64,000 bases of DNA from Commensalibacter melissae (lineage in GTDB: Bacteria > Pseudomonadota > Alphaproteobacteria > Acetobacterales > Acetobacteraceae). Shown in pieces: positions 37,011 through 47,085 of the stretch (position 1 is the first letter of the stretch; each line of letters starts with the position of its first letter). Made by a program: the position numbers and the translations under genes. The stretch is from positions 1,770,001 through 1,834,000 of the forward strand of contig NZ_CP033087.1 in assembly GCF_003691365.1 (NCBI RefSeq). Direction: 5' to 3'. The notes beneath the pieces were generated by a model. It saw only the letters and a program-made list of their open reading frames with translations. It was not told the DNA's origin and ran no database searches.

Positions 37011-37571
37011 ATGACTCATTACAATTACTCAATTACTGTTTTCTGCGGTTCAAAATGCGGAAACAAATCCATCTACATTCAGGCGGCAAAAGAATTGGCA
37101 AGCCATTTTGTTCACAATCAATTACGACTTGTCTTTGGCGGTGGCAGTGTGGGTTTGATGGGAATAATATCAAATACCATGATTGACCTTGGTGGATCCG
37201 TCAAAGGTATTATCCCGCAATTCCTTATCAAAAAAGAGGGACAACATTCTCGTGTAAATGATTTAACCGTTACCGAAGATATGCATTCCAGAAAAAAGAT
37301 TCTTTATGACGAAGGAGATGCCTATCTGATTATGCCTGGAAGTATCGGGACTTTTGACGAATTCTTTGAAATACTTACTTGGCGCTATCTAAAACTCCAT
37401 AATAAACCGATCATTATTGTAAATGTCGATAATTGGGCTAGGGGCATTCATGATCAATTAAACAATACCATCGAACAGGGATTTGCTGATAAGTCCCTGT
37501 TGAAACTTTTTGAAGTTGTTCCTGATGTACCTTCAGCAATAGAATCTTTGAAAAAACAGATGAAATTCTAG
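37011..37571 (+). CDS. LOG family nucleotide 5'-monophosphate phosphoribohydrolase
   Basis: 186-residue Rossmann-fold protein of the LOG/YvdD family (TIGR00730). FCGSKCGN starts it; the nucleotide site FGGGSVGLMG and RKKILYDEGDAYLIMPGSIGTFDE follow. The usual active-site motif is PGGxGTxxE; here the second Gly is Ser (PGSIGTFDE). The family releases adenine-type bases from nucleotides; exact function here not known. A hairpin lies after the gene. Confidence 0.85.
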   Translation: MTHYNYSITVFCGSKCGNKSIYIQAAKELASHFVHNQLRLVFGGGSVGLMGIISNTMIDLGGSVKGIIPQFLIKKEGQHSRVNDLTVTEDMHSRKKILYDEGDAYLIMPGSIGTFDEFFEILTWRYLKLHNKPIIIVNVDNWARGIHDQLNNTIEQGFADKSLLKLFEVVPDVPSAIESLKKQMKF

Positions 37572-37581
37572 AAAATAAATA

Positions 37582-37612
37582 TTCCTGTTACCATAAAATT
37601 CTGTAACAGGGA
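37582..37612. terminator. Hairpin between LOG gene and hpnG
   Basis: Perfect 8-bp stem CCTGTTAC (37584-37591) / GTAACAGG (37603-37610) with an 11-base loop, extendable by a G-U and an A-T pair. It lies between convergent genes; the minus-strand continuation is T-rich, so it may end both transcripts. Confidence 0.5.
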
Positions 37613-37635
37613 TTTCACATATTATACAATATTTT

Positions 37636-38289
37636 CTAATGAAAATTGGCAAGATACCGTTTTAAATGCCAGTATGCTCGAGCCATATCCATACCCACGC
37701 CAAACAAATCCTTAATCTGGAATGGACAGGTTAACAGACTTCCGGCAATCCTGGAAAAATTCAACTTGCCATCTTGCGTCAAGACTGAAGAAACAAGAGG
37801 TGGAAGATTCCGACTTGCCGTATCGCATACAACACGTAAAACAGCAAACGGAATATGTTTCTCCTGAGCAAACTGCGCAACCAGACCACTTTCCATATCA
37901 ACTGCCAAACAGGCCGAATCTTTAAAAAGCCTTTCTTTTTTTTGGGCAGAAGTCACAATTTCATTGCTATGCAATAAACTTCCGAGCTTGACTTCTGATT
38001 TTTCCGCCCCCAACCAGCTCCTTAATTCGGAATCCGCATGATATTCCCTATTCTCGGCAACTACACTATGCGACAATAATATTGTACCTGCCTTAATAAC
38101 GGGATCCAAACCGGCAGCAAATCCAAAAGATACGATTGAATCAATTTTTTCCACCGACAATCGCTCAAGGGCCTTTTTTGCACCCAGATAGGTCGCCCCG
38201 CTGGCTTCAACAGCAGCGGGAGCTAAAGTTGAGGCTAACTTTGCCTCAAAATCCATTCCAACCAAAATACCAAGGCGGTTGTATATCAT
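37636..38289 (-). CDS. hpnG: Hopanoid-associated phosphorylase HpnG
   Basis: 217-residue nucleoside-phosphorylase-fold protein. HpnG removes adenine from adenosylhopane to give ribosylhopane. SFGFAAGLDP, AVDMESGLVAQFA with the conserved DMES and VLRVVCDTA (terminal Asp) fit the family. Its ATG overlaps the shc stop (TAATG), so both are coupled. It ends the hpn operon. Confidence 0.9.
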   Translation of the reverse strand: MIYNRLGILVGMDFEAKLASTLAPAAVEASGATYLGAKKALERLSVEKIDSIVSFGFAAGLDPVIKAGTILLSHSVVAENREYHADSELRSWLGAEKSEVKLGSLLHSNEIVTSAQKKERLFKDSACLAVDMESGLVAQFAQEKHIPFAVLRVVCDTASRNLPPLVSSVLTQDGKLNFSRIAGSLLTCPFQIKDLFGVGMDMARAYWHLKRYLANFH

Positions 38290-40253
38290 TAAAACCCAAC
38301 CTCGACTTTTCCACTGTTACTCGCTTGAAGATTGCGAAAACGTGATAAGGCCAATAAAGGAAAAAACTGTTTATATCCATGATAACGAAGATAAAACACT
38401 TTTGGAAATCCCACGGCATTATAAGGGTCCTCTTCCCAGTGACCATTTTCTTTCTGGACGCTCATCAGCCAGGCCATTCCTTTTTGCACCGCTGGGTGTT
38501 TGACTTGTCCCGCCGCCATTAATCCGAGTAATGCCCAAGCAGTCTGAGAAGGCATGCCTTGATTATAAACGCCTTTTGGCGCATCCTCATAGGAGGCTTC
38601 ATCTTCACCCCATCCTCCCTCCGGTCTCTGTACATAAAGTAACCATTTAACCGCACGTTTTACCATTGGATCTTCATGAGAAACTCCAGCTGCATTTAAG
38701 GCGCATAAAACCGACCATGTTCCATAAATATAATTCGTTCCCCAACGCCCGAACCAGCAACCTGCATCTTCCTGTTCAGAACGTAAATATTGAATTGCCT
38801 TATCGATTACCGCTTTATCTTCGGGATAATTAAGCTGTGCCAGGAAAGAAACACAACGCGCCGTTACATCAGCCGTAGGAGGATCCAGCAAAGCGCCATG
38901 ATCAGCAAAAGGGATATGATTCAGGATCATTTTATTATTGTCGATATCAAAGGCCCCCCAACCACCATTCGAGCTTTGCATGCCAATTATCCACTGACGG
39001 GCACGTTCAATTGATTCGGCATGTTCCGGATTACAATCACGATGTAGCAACATACCGACAACAGCCGTATCATCAACATCTGGATAATAATCATTTCTAT
39101 ATTGAAATGCCCATCCTCCAGGAGCTGTTTCGGGAGAGTTAATAATCCAGTCTCCCTTTACATCCAAAATCTGGCGATCTTTCAGCCATTTCAAACTTTT
39201 CGCCAATTTTTGTGAGGTTACCTCTCGATCCACTGCTCGATTATGACTTATGGTTTCAATTACGGCATGGCCAGTCAAGGCAGTATCCCAAATAGGTGAA
39301 ACACAAGGTTGACAATAGGCTTCTGTATCCGTTTCAATCAATAATTTTTTCACAGAACGCCAGGCAATCGCAGCGCGTGGATCATCATCGGCAATTCCCA
39401 ACGCATGATATGCCATCACAGAATTTGCCATGGCTGGATAAATTGCTCCCAGCCCGTCTTCTCCATTCAATCGTGCATCAACGAATTCCAATGCTTTCTG
39501 AATGGATTTTTTCCGTAAAACAGATGGAATATATTTTTCAGCAGGTCTTACAACTTTATCCAGTCCTTTAAAGACATGTCCCCAATAAGACCGGAACGGA
39601 CCTTTAATCCAGTTGCTGACCTGATCAGGCGGAGTTACAAATAATTCCTGAATATGAATATTACGAGGGTTAATCGCCTTGGGTTTCAAAGCGGCCAGAA
39701 TCAATAAAGGAACAACAACTGTTCTGGACCAATATGACATATTCCAAATGGAAAACAATGCTTTCTTGGGCATCAGCATCAATTCAATCGGCATTGCAGG
39801 AGTGGCATGCCATGGAACCTCACCAAACAACGCCATTTGAATACGTGTGAAAACATTGGTTCTTTCCGCACCGCCATGCGCAAGAATGGCCTCTCTGGCA
39901 CGTTTCATATGGAGTGCATCAATATCATCCCCAATAGCCTTTAAAGCAAAATAAGCCTTTACGGAAGCCGAAAGATCAAATTTTCCTTGATAATAAAGAG
40001 GCCATCCACCATGATCCCCTTGGATACGGCGCAAGTAAACGCCAATTTTATTTTCCAAATCCCGGTCTATACGATTCAGAAAATGTTCCAACAATACATA
40101 TTCAGCAGGGATAGTTGCATCCGCCTCCAATTCAAATACCCAATGTCCATCTTCATTCTGATGTTCAGTTAATACATGCTGTGCTCGAGAAATTGCAGTG
40201 TCCAAATCGTCATTATCTATTCTCTTTCCCAAATCACCAGTATGATCTAGCAT
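38289..40253 (-). CDS. shc: Squalene-hopene cyclase HpnF
   Basis: 654-residue class II triterpene cyclase that converts squalene to hopene at the inner membrane. The protonating DXDD motif is DVDD at 392-395, in YYPDVDDTAVVG. Several QW repeats are seen (DGHWVFELEAD, GGWPLYYQ, SNGGWGAFD, AGCWFGRWG, GGWGEDEAS, NGHWEEDP). Full length. hpnG follows, with coupled translation, and hpnE precedes. Confidence 0.96.
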   Translation of the reverse strand: MLDHTGDLGKRIDNDDLDTAISRAQHVLTEHQNEDGHWVFELEADATIPAEYVLLEHFLNRIDRDLENKIGVYLRRIQGDHGGWPLYYQGKFDLSASVKAYFALKAIGDDIDALHMKRAREAILAHGGAERTNVFTRIQMALFGEVPWHATPAMPIELMLMPKKALFSIWNMSYWSRTVVVPLLILAALKPKAINPRNIHIQELFVTPPDQVSNWIKGPFRSYWGHVFKGLDKVVRPAEKYIPSVLRKKSIQKALEFVDARLNGEDGLGAIYPAMANSVMAYHALGIADDDPRAAIAWRSVKKLLIETDTEAYCQPCVSPIWDTALTGHAVIETISHNRAVDREVTSQKLAKSLKWLKDRQILDVKGDWIINSPETAPGGWAFQYRNDYYPDVDDTAVVGMLLHRDCNPEHAESIERARQWIIGMQSSNGGWGAFDIDNNKMILNHIPFADHGALLDPPTADVTARCVSFLAQLNYPEDKAVIDKAIQYLRSEQEDAGCWFGRWGTNYIYGTWSVLCALNAAGVSHEDPMVKRAVKWLLYVQRPEGGWGEDEASYEDAPKGVYNQGMPSQTAWALLGLMAAGQVKHPAVQKGMAWLMSVQKENGHWEEDPYNAVGFPKVFYLRYHGYKQFFPLLALSRFRNLQASNSGKVEVGF

Positions 40254-40343
40254 AATTGAATATTTCCTTATTTTATTATAAATAAACCATTACTATTTGA
40301 ATTTTGATAAAAAATCTAACCTTAATTATCCCGAGTTTATAAG

Positions 40344-41633
40344 CTATAAAATCGCCTGAGCCGCCTTATATCCCGAACGGATAGCCCCCTCAATTGTTGA
40401 GGGAAGACCCGTAGCGGTCCAGTCTCCTGCCAAAAACAGGTTTGGACATATCGTATAACAGGAAGGACGACGTTTATTTTGTTCTATCGTTGCAGCAAAA
40501 CTGGCCCTTTTTTCCCACAACAGACGATAGGTCGGTACGTCTTCAGGCAAAGGAGAAAAAAGGAAAGGTTCAAGAGTTTTCCTGATTTCCTGCCAAATTA
40601 ATTTTGATAAATTTTCAGGATCGGACCCCGTAAAACGATTGGCTGCACTTACAGTTACCGAAATCACCCCGTCTTTAACAAAAATCCATTCACTAATTCC
40701 ACCAATAACACCGATGAACCTTGCCTTTTCAACACTCCCCTTCATTTGCAAGGCAAAATCAACTTTATAATGAAGATTCAATATACTTTCAAATTCATCT
40801 GGCAAGGGAATGTCAGGTAAAATTGAAGATAAAACCTGTCTTGCCGTATAAGGATTAACCGCAAGAATAACCTGATCTTCTGAACTAAGTTCTATTTTTT
40901 CATTATTCACGATAAAATAATCAACATATCCGTCTTGCCGATGCAATTCAGAAAGGCGAGATGTCGCATGAATTTTGCCACCTTGCAATTTTATCAGAGA
41001 TAAAGCCGGTTTTACAAAGGTTTCTGACAATCCCTCCCTTGGAAAATAGGGAACACAAGCCTTTCCTCCCTTTAGCAAAGACTGACGCACAACAGAACCC
41101 AGCAAAATTGCGCTACCAACCTCACAAGAAGTATTCAAAACAGAAATGGCAAACGGTTTCAGAAGACGGCGGGAAAATTCACCATTTACCAAACAATCGG
41201 CAACAGTTTGACTATGATTTGCCTTAATTAAATGCCACAAAGCCATCAATTCGGGAAATTTAAAACCTGGAACCCGACGGTTTTTACTAAATAGCCACCA
41301 AGGGAATCTTCCATTTGATAAACTAACATCCCAATGTTTGTTTTCATCAAGATCAAAAAAGGGAAATAGGGGAATTCCTGAACTGGTCAGACTATTCATG
41401 GAATCTATTTTGTTCAAATAATCAAAAACGGCATCATTTCCAGAAAGAATTAAATGATTACCGTTATCGATCAAACGATCCAATTTTGAATCATAAAAAG
41501 AACGGGCCCGCCCACCAAATGTTGGACTTCCTTCATAAAGCGCGATTTGCGCATCTGTCCTTGAAGATAAAAAGACAGCGGCAGACAAGCCAGCCAGCCC
41601 CCCACCAATAATATGAATATGTTTCTTTGCCAT
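40344..41633 (-). CDS. hpnE: Hydroxysqualene dehydroxylase HpnE
   Basis: 429-residue FAD-dependent amine-oxidase-type flavoprotein converting hydroxysqualene to squalene. The dinucleotide motif IIGGGLAGLSAA lies at residues 8-19; GGRARSFYD and the C-terminal LFLAGDWTATGLPSTIEGAI FAD-binding segment are typical. Located 11 bases after hpnD. Confidence 0.94.
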   Translation of the reverse strand: MAKKHIHIIGGGLAGLSAAVFLSSRTDAQIALYEGSPTFGGRARSFYDSKLDRLIDNGNHLILSGNDAVFDYLNKIDSMNSLTSSGIPLFPFFDLDENKHWDVSLSNGRFPWWLFSKNRRVPGFKFPELMALWHLIKANHSQTVADCLVNGEFSRRLLKPFAISVLNTSCEVGSAILLGSVVRQSLLKGGKACVPYFPREGLSETFVKPALSLIKLQGGKIHATSRLSELHRQDGYVDYFIVNNEKIELSSEDQVILAVNPYTARQVLSSILPDIPLPDEFESILNLHYKVDFALQMKGSVEKARFIGVIGGISEWIFVKDGVISVTVSAANRFTGSDPENLSKLIWQEIRKTLEPFLFSPLPEDVPTYRLLWEKRASFAATIEQNKRRPSCYTICPNLFLAGDWTATGLPSTIEGAIRSGYKAAQAIL

Positions 41634-41644
41634 ATTATTGAACG

Positions 41645-42520
41645 CTATACCATCAATCCAACCATACCAACAATAACTTTTTCCCCTGTCGATAAGGATG
41701 CTCTTTTAAAAGGTTTTTTCCACCCCAATTTTTTTTGTTTACCCAATAAAAAGCGATAAGTAGCTGCCATAATTTTTGCAGGCCGAATGGCATCAACTTT
41801 ACATTGTTTCATATAGTTCGCAGCAGAATGAAAATGATCCAGGGCACGATATGACATAATATTGCAAACTTCTTGAATTGAGGGATTCTGCATACATCGT
41901 TCAGGAATCAGGGAAATATGAAAACGTTCCAACAATTCTTTCGGTAAATACAAGCGCCCTCGTTCGATATCTTCCTCTAGATCGCGCAAAATATTTGTTA
42001 TCTGTAGTGCCCGGCCCAAATGATAAGCGACTTTTTCAGCCGCTTCTGATGAATCCCCAAAAATCCGGATTGCCAAACGACCCACTGCCGAAGCGACCCG
42101 ATCACAATACAAATCGAGATTGGCTTCATCAGGAGCAATAACAGGATTTAATACATCCATTTCCATACCATCAATAATGGCAAGAAAATCTTCTTTCCTC
42201 AATCCAAACCGTTGAATTGAGCCCAGCAACACATTCTCAACGGAACCATCAGCCTTTCCATTATACAGAAGCTCAATTTTATCGCGCCATTTCTGCAATT
42301 GTTTCTGTTTAACCTCAGGTTCACCCATATCGTCCGCAATATCATCAACAATACGACAAAAACTGTACAAGGCGAACATACTGTAACGACGTTCAGGGGA
42401 TAACATTTTCATGCCTGCGGCAAAAGATGTCTTTGCATGACGAACGATTGCCTCGACAAAGATCAAATCAAGCTCGCCACATCCCATTATCTGTGCAGTT
42501 TCAGCTAGCGGCTTTTGCAT
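41645..42520 (-). CDS. hpnD: Presqualene diphosphate synthase HpnD
   Basis: Condenses two farnesyl diphosphates to presqualene diphosphate in the HpnCDE route to squalene. DDIADD and the second aspartate motif DLEEDIERGRLY are visible. The ATG at 42520 has AAAGG about 12 bases upstream; an earlier in-frame ATG at 42541 lacks one, so 42520 is preferred. The two starts differ by seven residues. Confidence 0.9.
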   Translation of the reverse strand: MQKPLAETAQIMGCGELDLIFVEAIVRHAKTSFAAGMKMLSPERRYSMFALYSFCRIVDDIADDMGEPEVKQKQLQKWRDKIELLYNGKADGSVENVLLGSIQRFGLRKEDFLAIIDGMEMDVLNPVIAPDEANLDLYCDRVASAVGRLAIRIFGDSSEAAEKVAYHLGRALQITNILRDLEEDIERGRLYLPKELLERFHISLIPERCMQNPSIQEVCNIMSYRALDHFHSAANYMKQCKVDAIRPAKIMAATYRFLLGKQKKLGWKKPFKRASLSTGEKVIVGMVGLMV

Positions 42521-42648
42521 AATTTGATCGGACCTTTCCATAGTTAAAAATAAATTAAAACAGTTTTAAGCAAGAAAACAAAAATTAGCAAATTAAATAA
42601 TAGGATAATCTATTACCCTATATCAATAATTTATCTTTTTCAGGACTA

Positions 42649-43536
42649 TTATCTTAAAATATGTGGACAAGCATATAGAACAGCCTTGATCGCATCCTTA
42701 TAATTCAGTTTCACTCTTGTTGCCAATGGATCCTCTTTTCTCAAATGCTCAGTCAAGGAACATGCAAGCGTAAGAATTACAGAAATCTCCATTCTTAACC
42801 GTCGATTGGACGTCAATCGTATTAATTGTTCAGCTTCCCTGTTTAAATCGTCAATATAGTCAAGAATATAATCAAATACATTCCTTAATCCGCTTATTGT
42901 TCCCTCGTCTTTAACCGCCTGTACATCAACATTTTCTGCACGCAGCATATCCAACGGGATATAACAGCGATCAAGGCGAATGAGGTCAGACCTACAATCC
43001 TGCAAATGATTAAGAATTTGTAAAGAGGTGCATAACGCATCTGCAGCTGGCTTTGTATCAGCATTTTCTTTATGAAGATCAAGTAGATAATGACCAACAG
43101 GATTGGCAGAATATCGACAATATTCGAGAAGCTCGGCAAAAGTTTCATACCTATTTTTTACTGCATCCTGACGAAATGCAATCAATAAATCCGTTGCGGT
43201 GTCAAAAGATACACCCGTTTCCAACAAACTGTTACGTAAATATCTTGCAGACTGGACATCAGCCCGATCGGGTGCCGGCACATCATCACATAAAACAGCC
43301 TGCATTCCATTCAATCGTTTAACTTTTTCTTCCGAACTTAACATTTCGGAATCAGCGATATCATCAATAACCCTTGCGAAATTATAATATGCCTGTACAT
43401 GAGGTCTCAATTTACGGCTAATCAATAAAGATCCTACTGGAAAATTCTCATCTTTTACCCCCTTGCCAGAAGAAACATCTTCATTCCCCCAAATTGAAAA
43501 ATCATATAGATCACAATGATTATTCACTGAACGCAT
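42649..43536 (-). CDS. hpnC: Hydroxysqualene synthase HpnC
   Basis: 295-residue squalene/phytoene synthase-family protein. HpnC converts presqualene diphosphate to hydroxysqualene. ARVIDDIADSE is the first Asp motif, and LQDCRSDLIRLDRCYIP is the second region, more divergent than in HpnD. It follows the hpnB stop by three bases. Confidence 0.9.
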   Translation of the reverse strand: MRSVNNHCDLYDFSIWGNEDVSSGKGVKDENFPVGSLLISRKLRPHVQAYYNFARVIDDIADSEMLSSEEKVKRLNGMQAVLCDDVPAPDRADVQSARYLRNSLLETGVSFDTATDLLIAFRQDAVKNRYETFAELLEYCRYSANPVGHYLLDLHKENADTKPAADALCTSLQILNHLQDCRSDLIRLDRCYIPLDMLRAENVDVQAVKDEGTISGLRNVFDYILDYIDDLNREAEQLIRLTSNRRLRMEISVILTLACSLTEHLRKEDPLATRVKLNYKDAIKAVLYACPHILR

Positions 43537-43539
43537 AAA

Positions 43540-44796
43540 TTAATCCTTCTGTTTTGCATTTTTGTGCCCATTCCGTACTGAAACCAGATCTCCTAAACCC
43601 ATACCGGTTTCCTGTTCATGAGCTGTACCGGAATTGTCTGTATAAGCCCTGCCTTTCCAGACCATTCCCTTCCCCCGGTAATAATTAATTGCTGAACCAA
43701 TTGTCGCAAACAAATAGAACAAAGCAATAAATGGTAAAACCAAAATCCATAAATAGGAAATTTGAAAACGAGATAACGTCGGAACAAATGACAAAATTGA
43801 CATCATATAAGTGATAAATGCCAGTTGCTGCACACGTCCCTGGGAAAAAATAACCTGTATAAAAGGCGTGAACCAAATCAGCGTCATCAAGATAATGGTT
43901 ACCATTAACCAAACCAATGAATAATTCAACTGAACATAAGCAGAACGTGTAATCATGTTCCAAATGGATTCAACAGATTCATAAGGCCTTAATGAAACAG
44001 CTTGAGAACTATGTCCCAAATAAATTCTTCCGCAATTTCTTTTAACCAAAGACGCCAAGGTTACATCATCAATCAATGCATCTTTCAGCGCTGCAATACC
44101 ACCAATCCGATCCAAGGCCTCTTTTCGAATTAAAACTGTTCCGCCTGCCCCTGCCGCAACAGTGCTCGAAGCTTTATTCACCCTTGAAAAGGGATAAAGC
44201 ATACAAAAGAAAAAAATAAAGGCAGGAATCAAGGCTTTTTCAAAAAAACTTTCACAACGAAGCTTTACCATTTCGGATACTAAATTCAAATTATCTCGTA
44301 AAGCCTTATTTACCAAAGAGGAAAGATGAGTCGGTTCATGAAAAATATCGGCATCAGTAAAAAAGAAAAAAGAATTTTTCATTGACCTCTGTTGGGTAAC
44401 TTTTGTTATTCCTTGTGACAAGGCCCACAATTTACCACTCCATCCATCGGGACGAAAAGATGCATCAACAATTTGTAGTTTTTCACGTTGATCTTCCGAC
44501 AAGGTCTCCCTCAGTTTCCTGACCAGTGTTCCGGTTCCATCAGTACTTCCATCATTAACCAATGTAACATCATACCGTCCAGCATAATCCTGATTTAACA
44601 AGGATAAAATGACGTTCTCGATTGTTTCCGCCTCATCACGCGCCGGGACAATAACATGCAATTCTGGCCAACAATCCTGCTTCTTTTGCTCTTCCCGAGA
44701 TAGAGGATATAAAATCGGTCCCCTACTCCAAAAACGACCATGAAAAAAAATCAATCCTATCCAGATTGCAAAAGAAACACCTGCCAATACTAACAT
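43540..44796 (-). CDS. hpnB: Hopanoid glycosyltransferase-like HpnB
   Basis: 418-residue family-2-like glycosyltransferase with one N-terminal membrane helix and three or four C-terminal ones. HVIVPARDEAET starts the GT2 domain; LVNDGSTDGT and FFTDADI (DxD-type) follow. HpnB genes accompany hopanoid operons; a role in side-chain modification is family-based. Upstream of hpnC. Confidence 0.88.
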   Translation of the reverse strand: MLVLAGVSFAIWIGLIFFHGRFWSRGPILYPLSREEQKKQDCWPELHVIVPARDEAETIENVILSLLNQDYAGRYDVTLVNDGSTDGTGTLVRKLRETLSEDQREKLQIVDASFRPDGWSGKLWALSQGITKVTQQRSMKNSFFFFTDADIFHEPTHLSSLVNKALRDNLNLVSEMVKLRCESFFEKALIPAFIFFFCMLYPFSRVNKASSTVAAGAGGTVLIRKEALDRIGGIAALKDALIDDVTLASLVKRNCGRIYLGHSSQAVSLRPYESVESIWNMITRSAYVQLNYSLVWLMVTIILMTLIWFTPFIQVIFSQGRVQQLAFITYMMSILSFVPTLSRFQISYLWILVLPFIALFYLFATIGSAINYYRGKGMVWKGRAYTDNSGTAHEQETGMGLGDLVSVRNGHKNAKQKD

Positions 44797-44845
44797 AATA
44801 TTGCACCATTTATATTCATCTTAAATTTCAAGTCTTTAAATTATT

Positions 44846-45838
44846 TTATTGTTTAAGATATCCTTGCTTCCAAAACCATAACAGGGAATCTTTCAAGGCC
44901 TCTTTTGCAGGCCTGAATGTATAACCGAGTTCCCTTTCTGCCTTGGCAGGAGAGAAAAACATTTTTTTATAAGACATCATCAGCATTTCACGCGTAACCC
45001 GTGGCTCTATATTAAGTGTACGAGCCAACCACTCCGAAATAATAGCTACCGGCCACAAAACCTTCTGATTAAGTCTTATTAAGGGAGGTTTTACACCAGC
45101 AATTTCAGCGACAATTGAAAAGAGTTCCCGTAATAACATATTTTCACCACCTAAAATATATTTTTCACCAATACGTCCTTTTTCCAAAGCCAACCGATGC
45201 CCATTGGCAACATCATCAACATGCACAATATTTAAGCCTGTATCAACATAAGCGGGCATTTTTCCAGAGGCACAGTCCAAAATCATTTTTCCCGTAGGAG
45301 TGGGTTTTATATCGCCAGGACCAATGGGGGTAGAGGGATTAACAATCACCGCCGGCAATTTTTTGTTTTTTACAAGCTCCAATACAACCTGTTCAGCCTG
45401 ATATTTGGACTGTTTATAAGCACCAATTATATGATGAACAGGTGTTGTTTCATCAGCAACACTGCCGTCCCCAACCAATCCAAGGGCTGCCACAGAAGAG
45501 CAGTAAACAATTTTTTCAATGCCGGCTTCCATTGCGGCCAGCATCAACTGACGTGTGCCTTCGACATTAATATGCATCATTCTGTTAGGATCCGGTACCC
45601 ATAACCGGTAATCAGCTGCCACATGAAAAAGATATCGACACCCTTGCAACGTATCGGCAAAACTTTTGGGATTAGCCAGATCCCCCTCGACCAATTCAGC
45701 CTCCAATCCCTGCACATTTTGACGATTACTATTCGCCCGAACCAATAATTTAAGTTGATGTCCATGGGCAATTAAATTGCGGGCTACGGCAGAACCTACA
45801 AAGCCTGTTGCTCCTGTCACAAACGTTGGCGCGACCAT
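44846..45838 (-). CDS. hpnA: Hopanoid-associated sugar epimerase/reductase HpnA
   Basis: 330-residue extended SDR protein with the TGATGFVGSAVA dinucleotide motif and the YKQSK catalytic pair. The ATG at 45838 is chosen since GAGG stands five bases upstream; a longer TTG frame begins at 45880. Family name from its constant place at the head of hpn operons; substrate unknown. It diverges from hpnL over 156 bases. Confidence 0.86.
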   Translation of the reverse strand: MVAPTFVTGATGFVGSAVARNLIAHGHQLKLLVRANSNRQNVQGLEAELVEGDLANPKSFADTLQGCRYLFHVAADYRLWVPDPNRMMHINVEGTRQLMLAAMEAGIEKIVYCSSVAALGLVGDGSVADETTPVHHIIGAYKQSKYQAEQVVLELVKNKKLPAVIVNPSTPIGPGDIKPTPTGKMILDCASGKMPAYVDTGLNIVHVDDVANGHRLALEKGRIGEKYILGGENMLLRELFSIVAEIAGVKPPLIRLNQKVLWPVAIISEWLARTLNIEPRVTREMLMMSYKKMFFSPAKAERELGYTFRPAKEALKDSLLWFWKQGYLKQ

Positions 45839-45994
45839 CTTGACCTCATTCATCATGTTTATATTTTTTAAGTTTTGCAAATCAATAACTAAGATACGTA
45901 GGAACGTGTATTGTAATTAGCTCTATTTCTAACTAGTATGCAAATAATTTAATAATATAAAATAACTTTCTAATAAAATAACATACGGTTTGTT

Positions 45995-47062
45995 TTGAAA
46001 AAAATCTCAATTATTTTGTTCTTTCTCGGACTTACCCTTCTCATTGGCGGAGCTGTCTGGGTTGGTATGGACAGTATTGTTCAATCTTTTTCCTCGGTGG
46101 GAATAAAAGGATTACTCATTCTTTCTTCATGGCAGGTTATTGTCATTCTTTTACTAAGTTATGCCTGGCATGTCATCTGTCCTGATATAGGCATGCTGCG
46201 CTTGATATGGGCCCGTTTCTTACGGGAATCTGCGGCAACCTGTCTACCTTTTTCACAAGTTGGCGGAATTCTTTTAAGTATCCGCGCCGTATGTTTTAAA
46301 GGCTACCGTTATATTAAAAACCCTAAAGATCTTTCAATTGCCCATGCCGTCAGCTCGAATATCGTTGATATTACCACCGAGACACTTGGACAAATTGTTT
46401 TTATCATTGTTGGCATATGCTTCCTGATAATTGGACAATATCATGAGACCTTACAAAATATTACCGTTCCCGGCACCAAACTCAATCTTAAATGGTTTAT
46501 CATCATTGGAATTTTTTTTCTGTTGATAGGCAGCATTTCCCTTATTTGGTCCCAACGACAAGGAAGTGCCTTAATTAAAAAACTTGTCAATTTTCTCAGC
46601 AAAAATATTGCCCAACAATGGGAGGATCAAGTTAATGCCAATGCAGATTCCTTTCAAAATTCAATCAATCAAATCTGGTCGAATCCAAAAAATGTTCTGT
46701 TAAGCTGTATTATCCATTTAATAGGCTGGTTGGCTGGTGCAGTTGGAACATGGCTTTGTTATAAATTCCTGGGAGCTTCAATCAACATTCAGGAGGCCGT
46801 CATTATCGAGGCTTTTGTATGTGTTGCCCTTTCCATCGGGTTTCTTGTTCCCGCTAGTGTTGGTATACAAGAAGGCGCATACGTTCTTTTAGGCAGTATA
46901 TTTGGCATTGATCCCCATTTATCCTTCAGCCTCTCTCTCTTGCGCAGGGCCAGAGATATTTTAATTGGGGTGCCAACCCTTCTATTATGGCAAATTACTG
47001 AAATTCATTATTTGAATAAATATTCAAAAAATAAAAAAATTGTTGATCCCTCTTCTGAATAA
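45995..47062 (+). CDS. hpnL: HpnL-like flippase-fold membrane protein
   Basis: 355 residues with about eight membrane helices of the lysylphosphatidylglycerol synthase N-terminal/UPF0104 type. Features such as CLPFSQVGGILLSIRA and VPASVGIQEGAYVLLG match the hopanoid-linked HpnL family, proposed in hopanoid or lipid transfer. Start is TTG with a weak ribosome site; no other good start exists before residue 25. It diverges from hpnA and is followed 23 bases on by tyrC. Confidence 0.8.
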   Translation: MKKISIILFFLGLTLLIGGAVWVGMDSIVQSFSSVGIKGLLILSSWQVIVILLLSYAWHVICPDIGMLRLIWARFLRESAATCLPFSQVGGILLSIRAVCFKGYRYIKNPKDLSIAHAVSSNIVDITTETLGQIVFIIVGICFLIIGQYHETLQNITVPGTKLNLKWFIIIGIFFLLIGSISLIWSQRQGSALIKKLVNFLSKNIAQQWEDQVNANADSFQNSINQIWSNPKNVLLSCIIHLIGWLAGAVGTWLCYKFLGASINIQEAVIIEAFVCVALSIGFLVPASVGIQEGAYVLLGSIFGIDPHLSFSLSLLRRARDILIGVPTLLLWQITEIHYLNKYSKNKKIVDPSSE

Positions 47063-47085
47063 TTTCAAATAAACAAATTAACATT

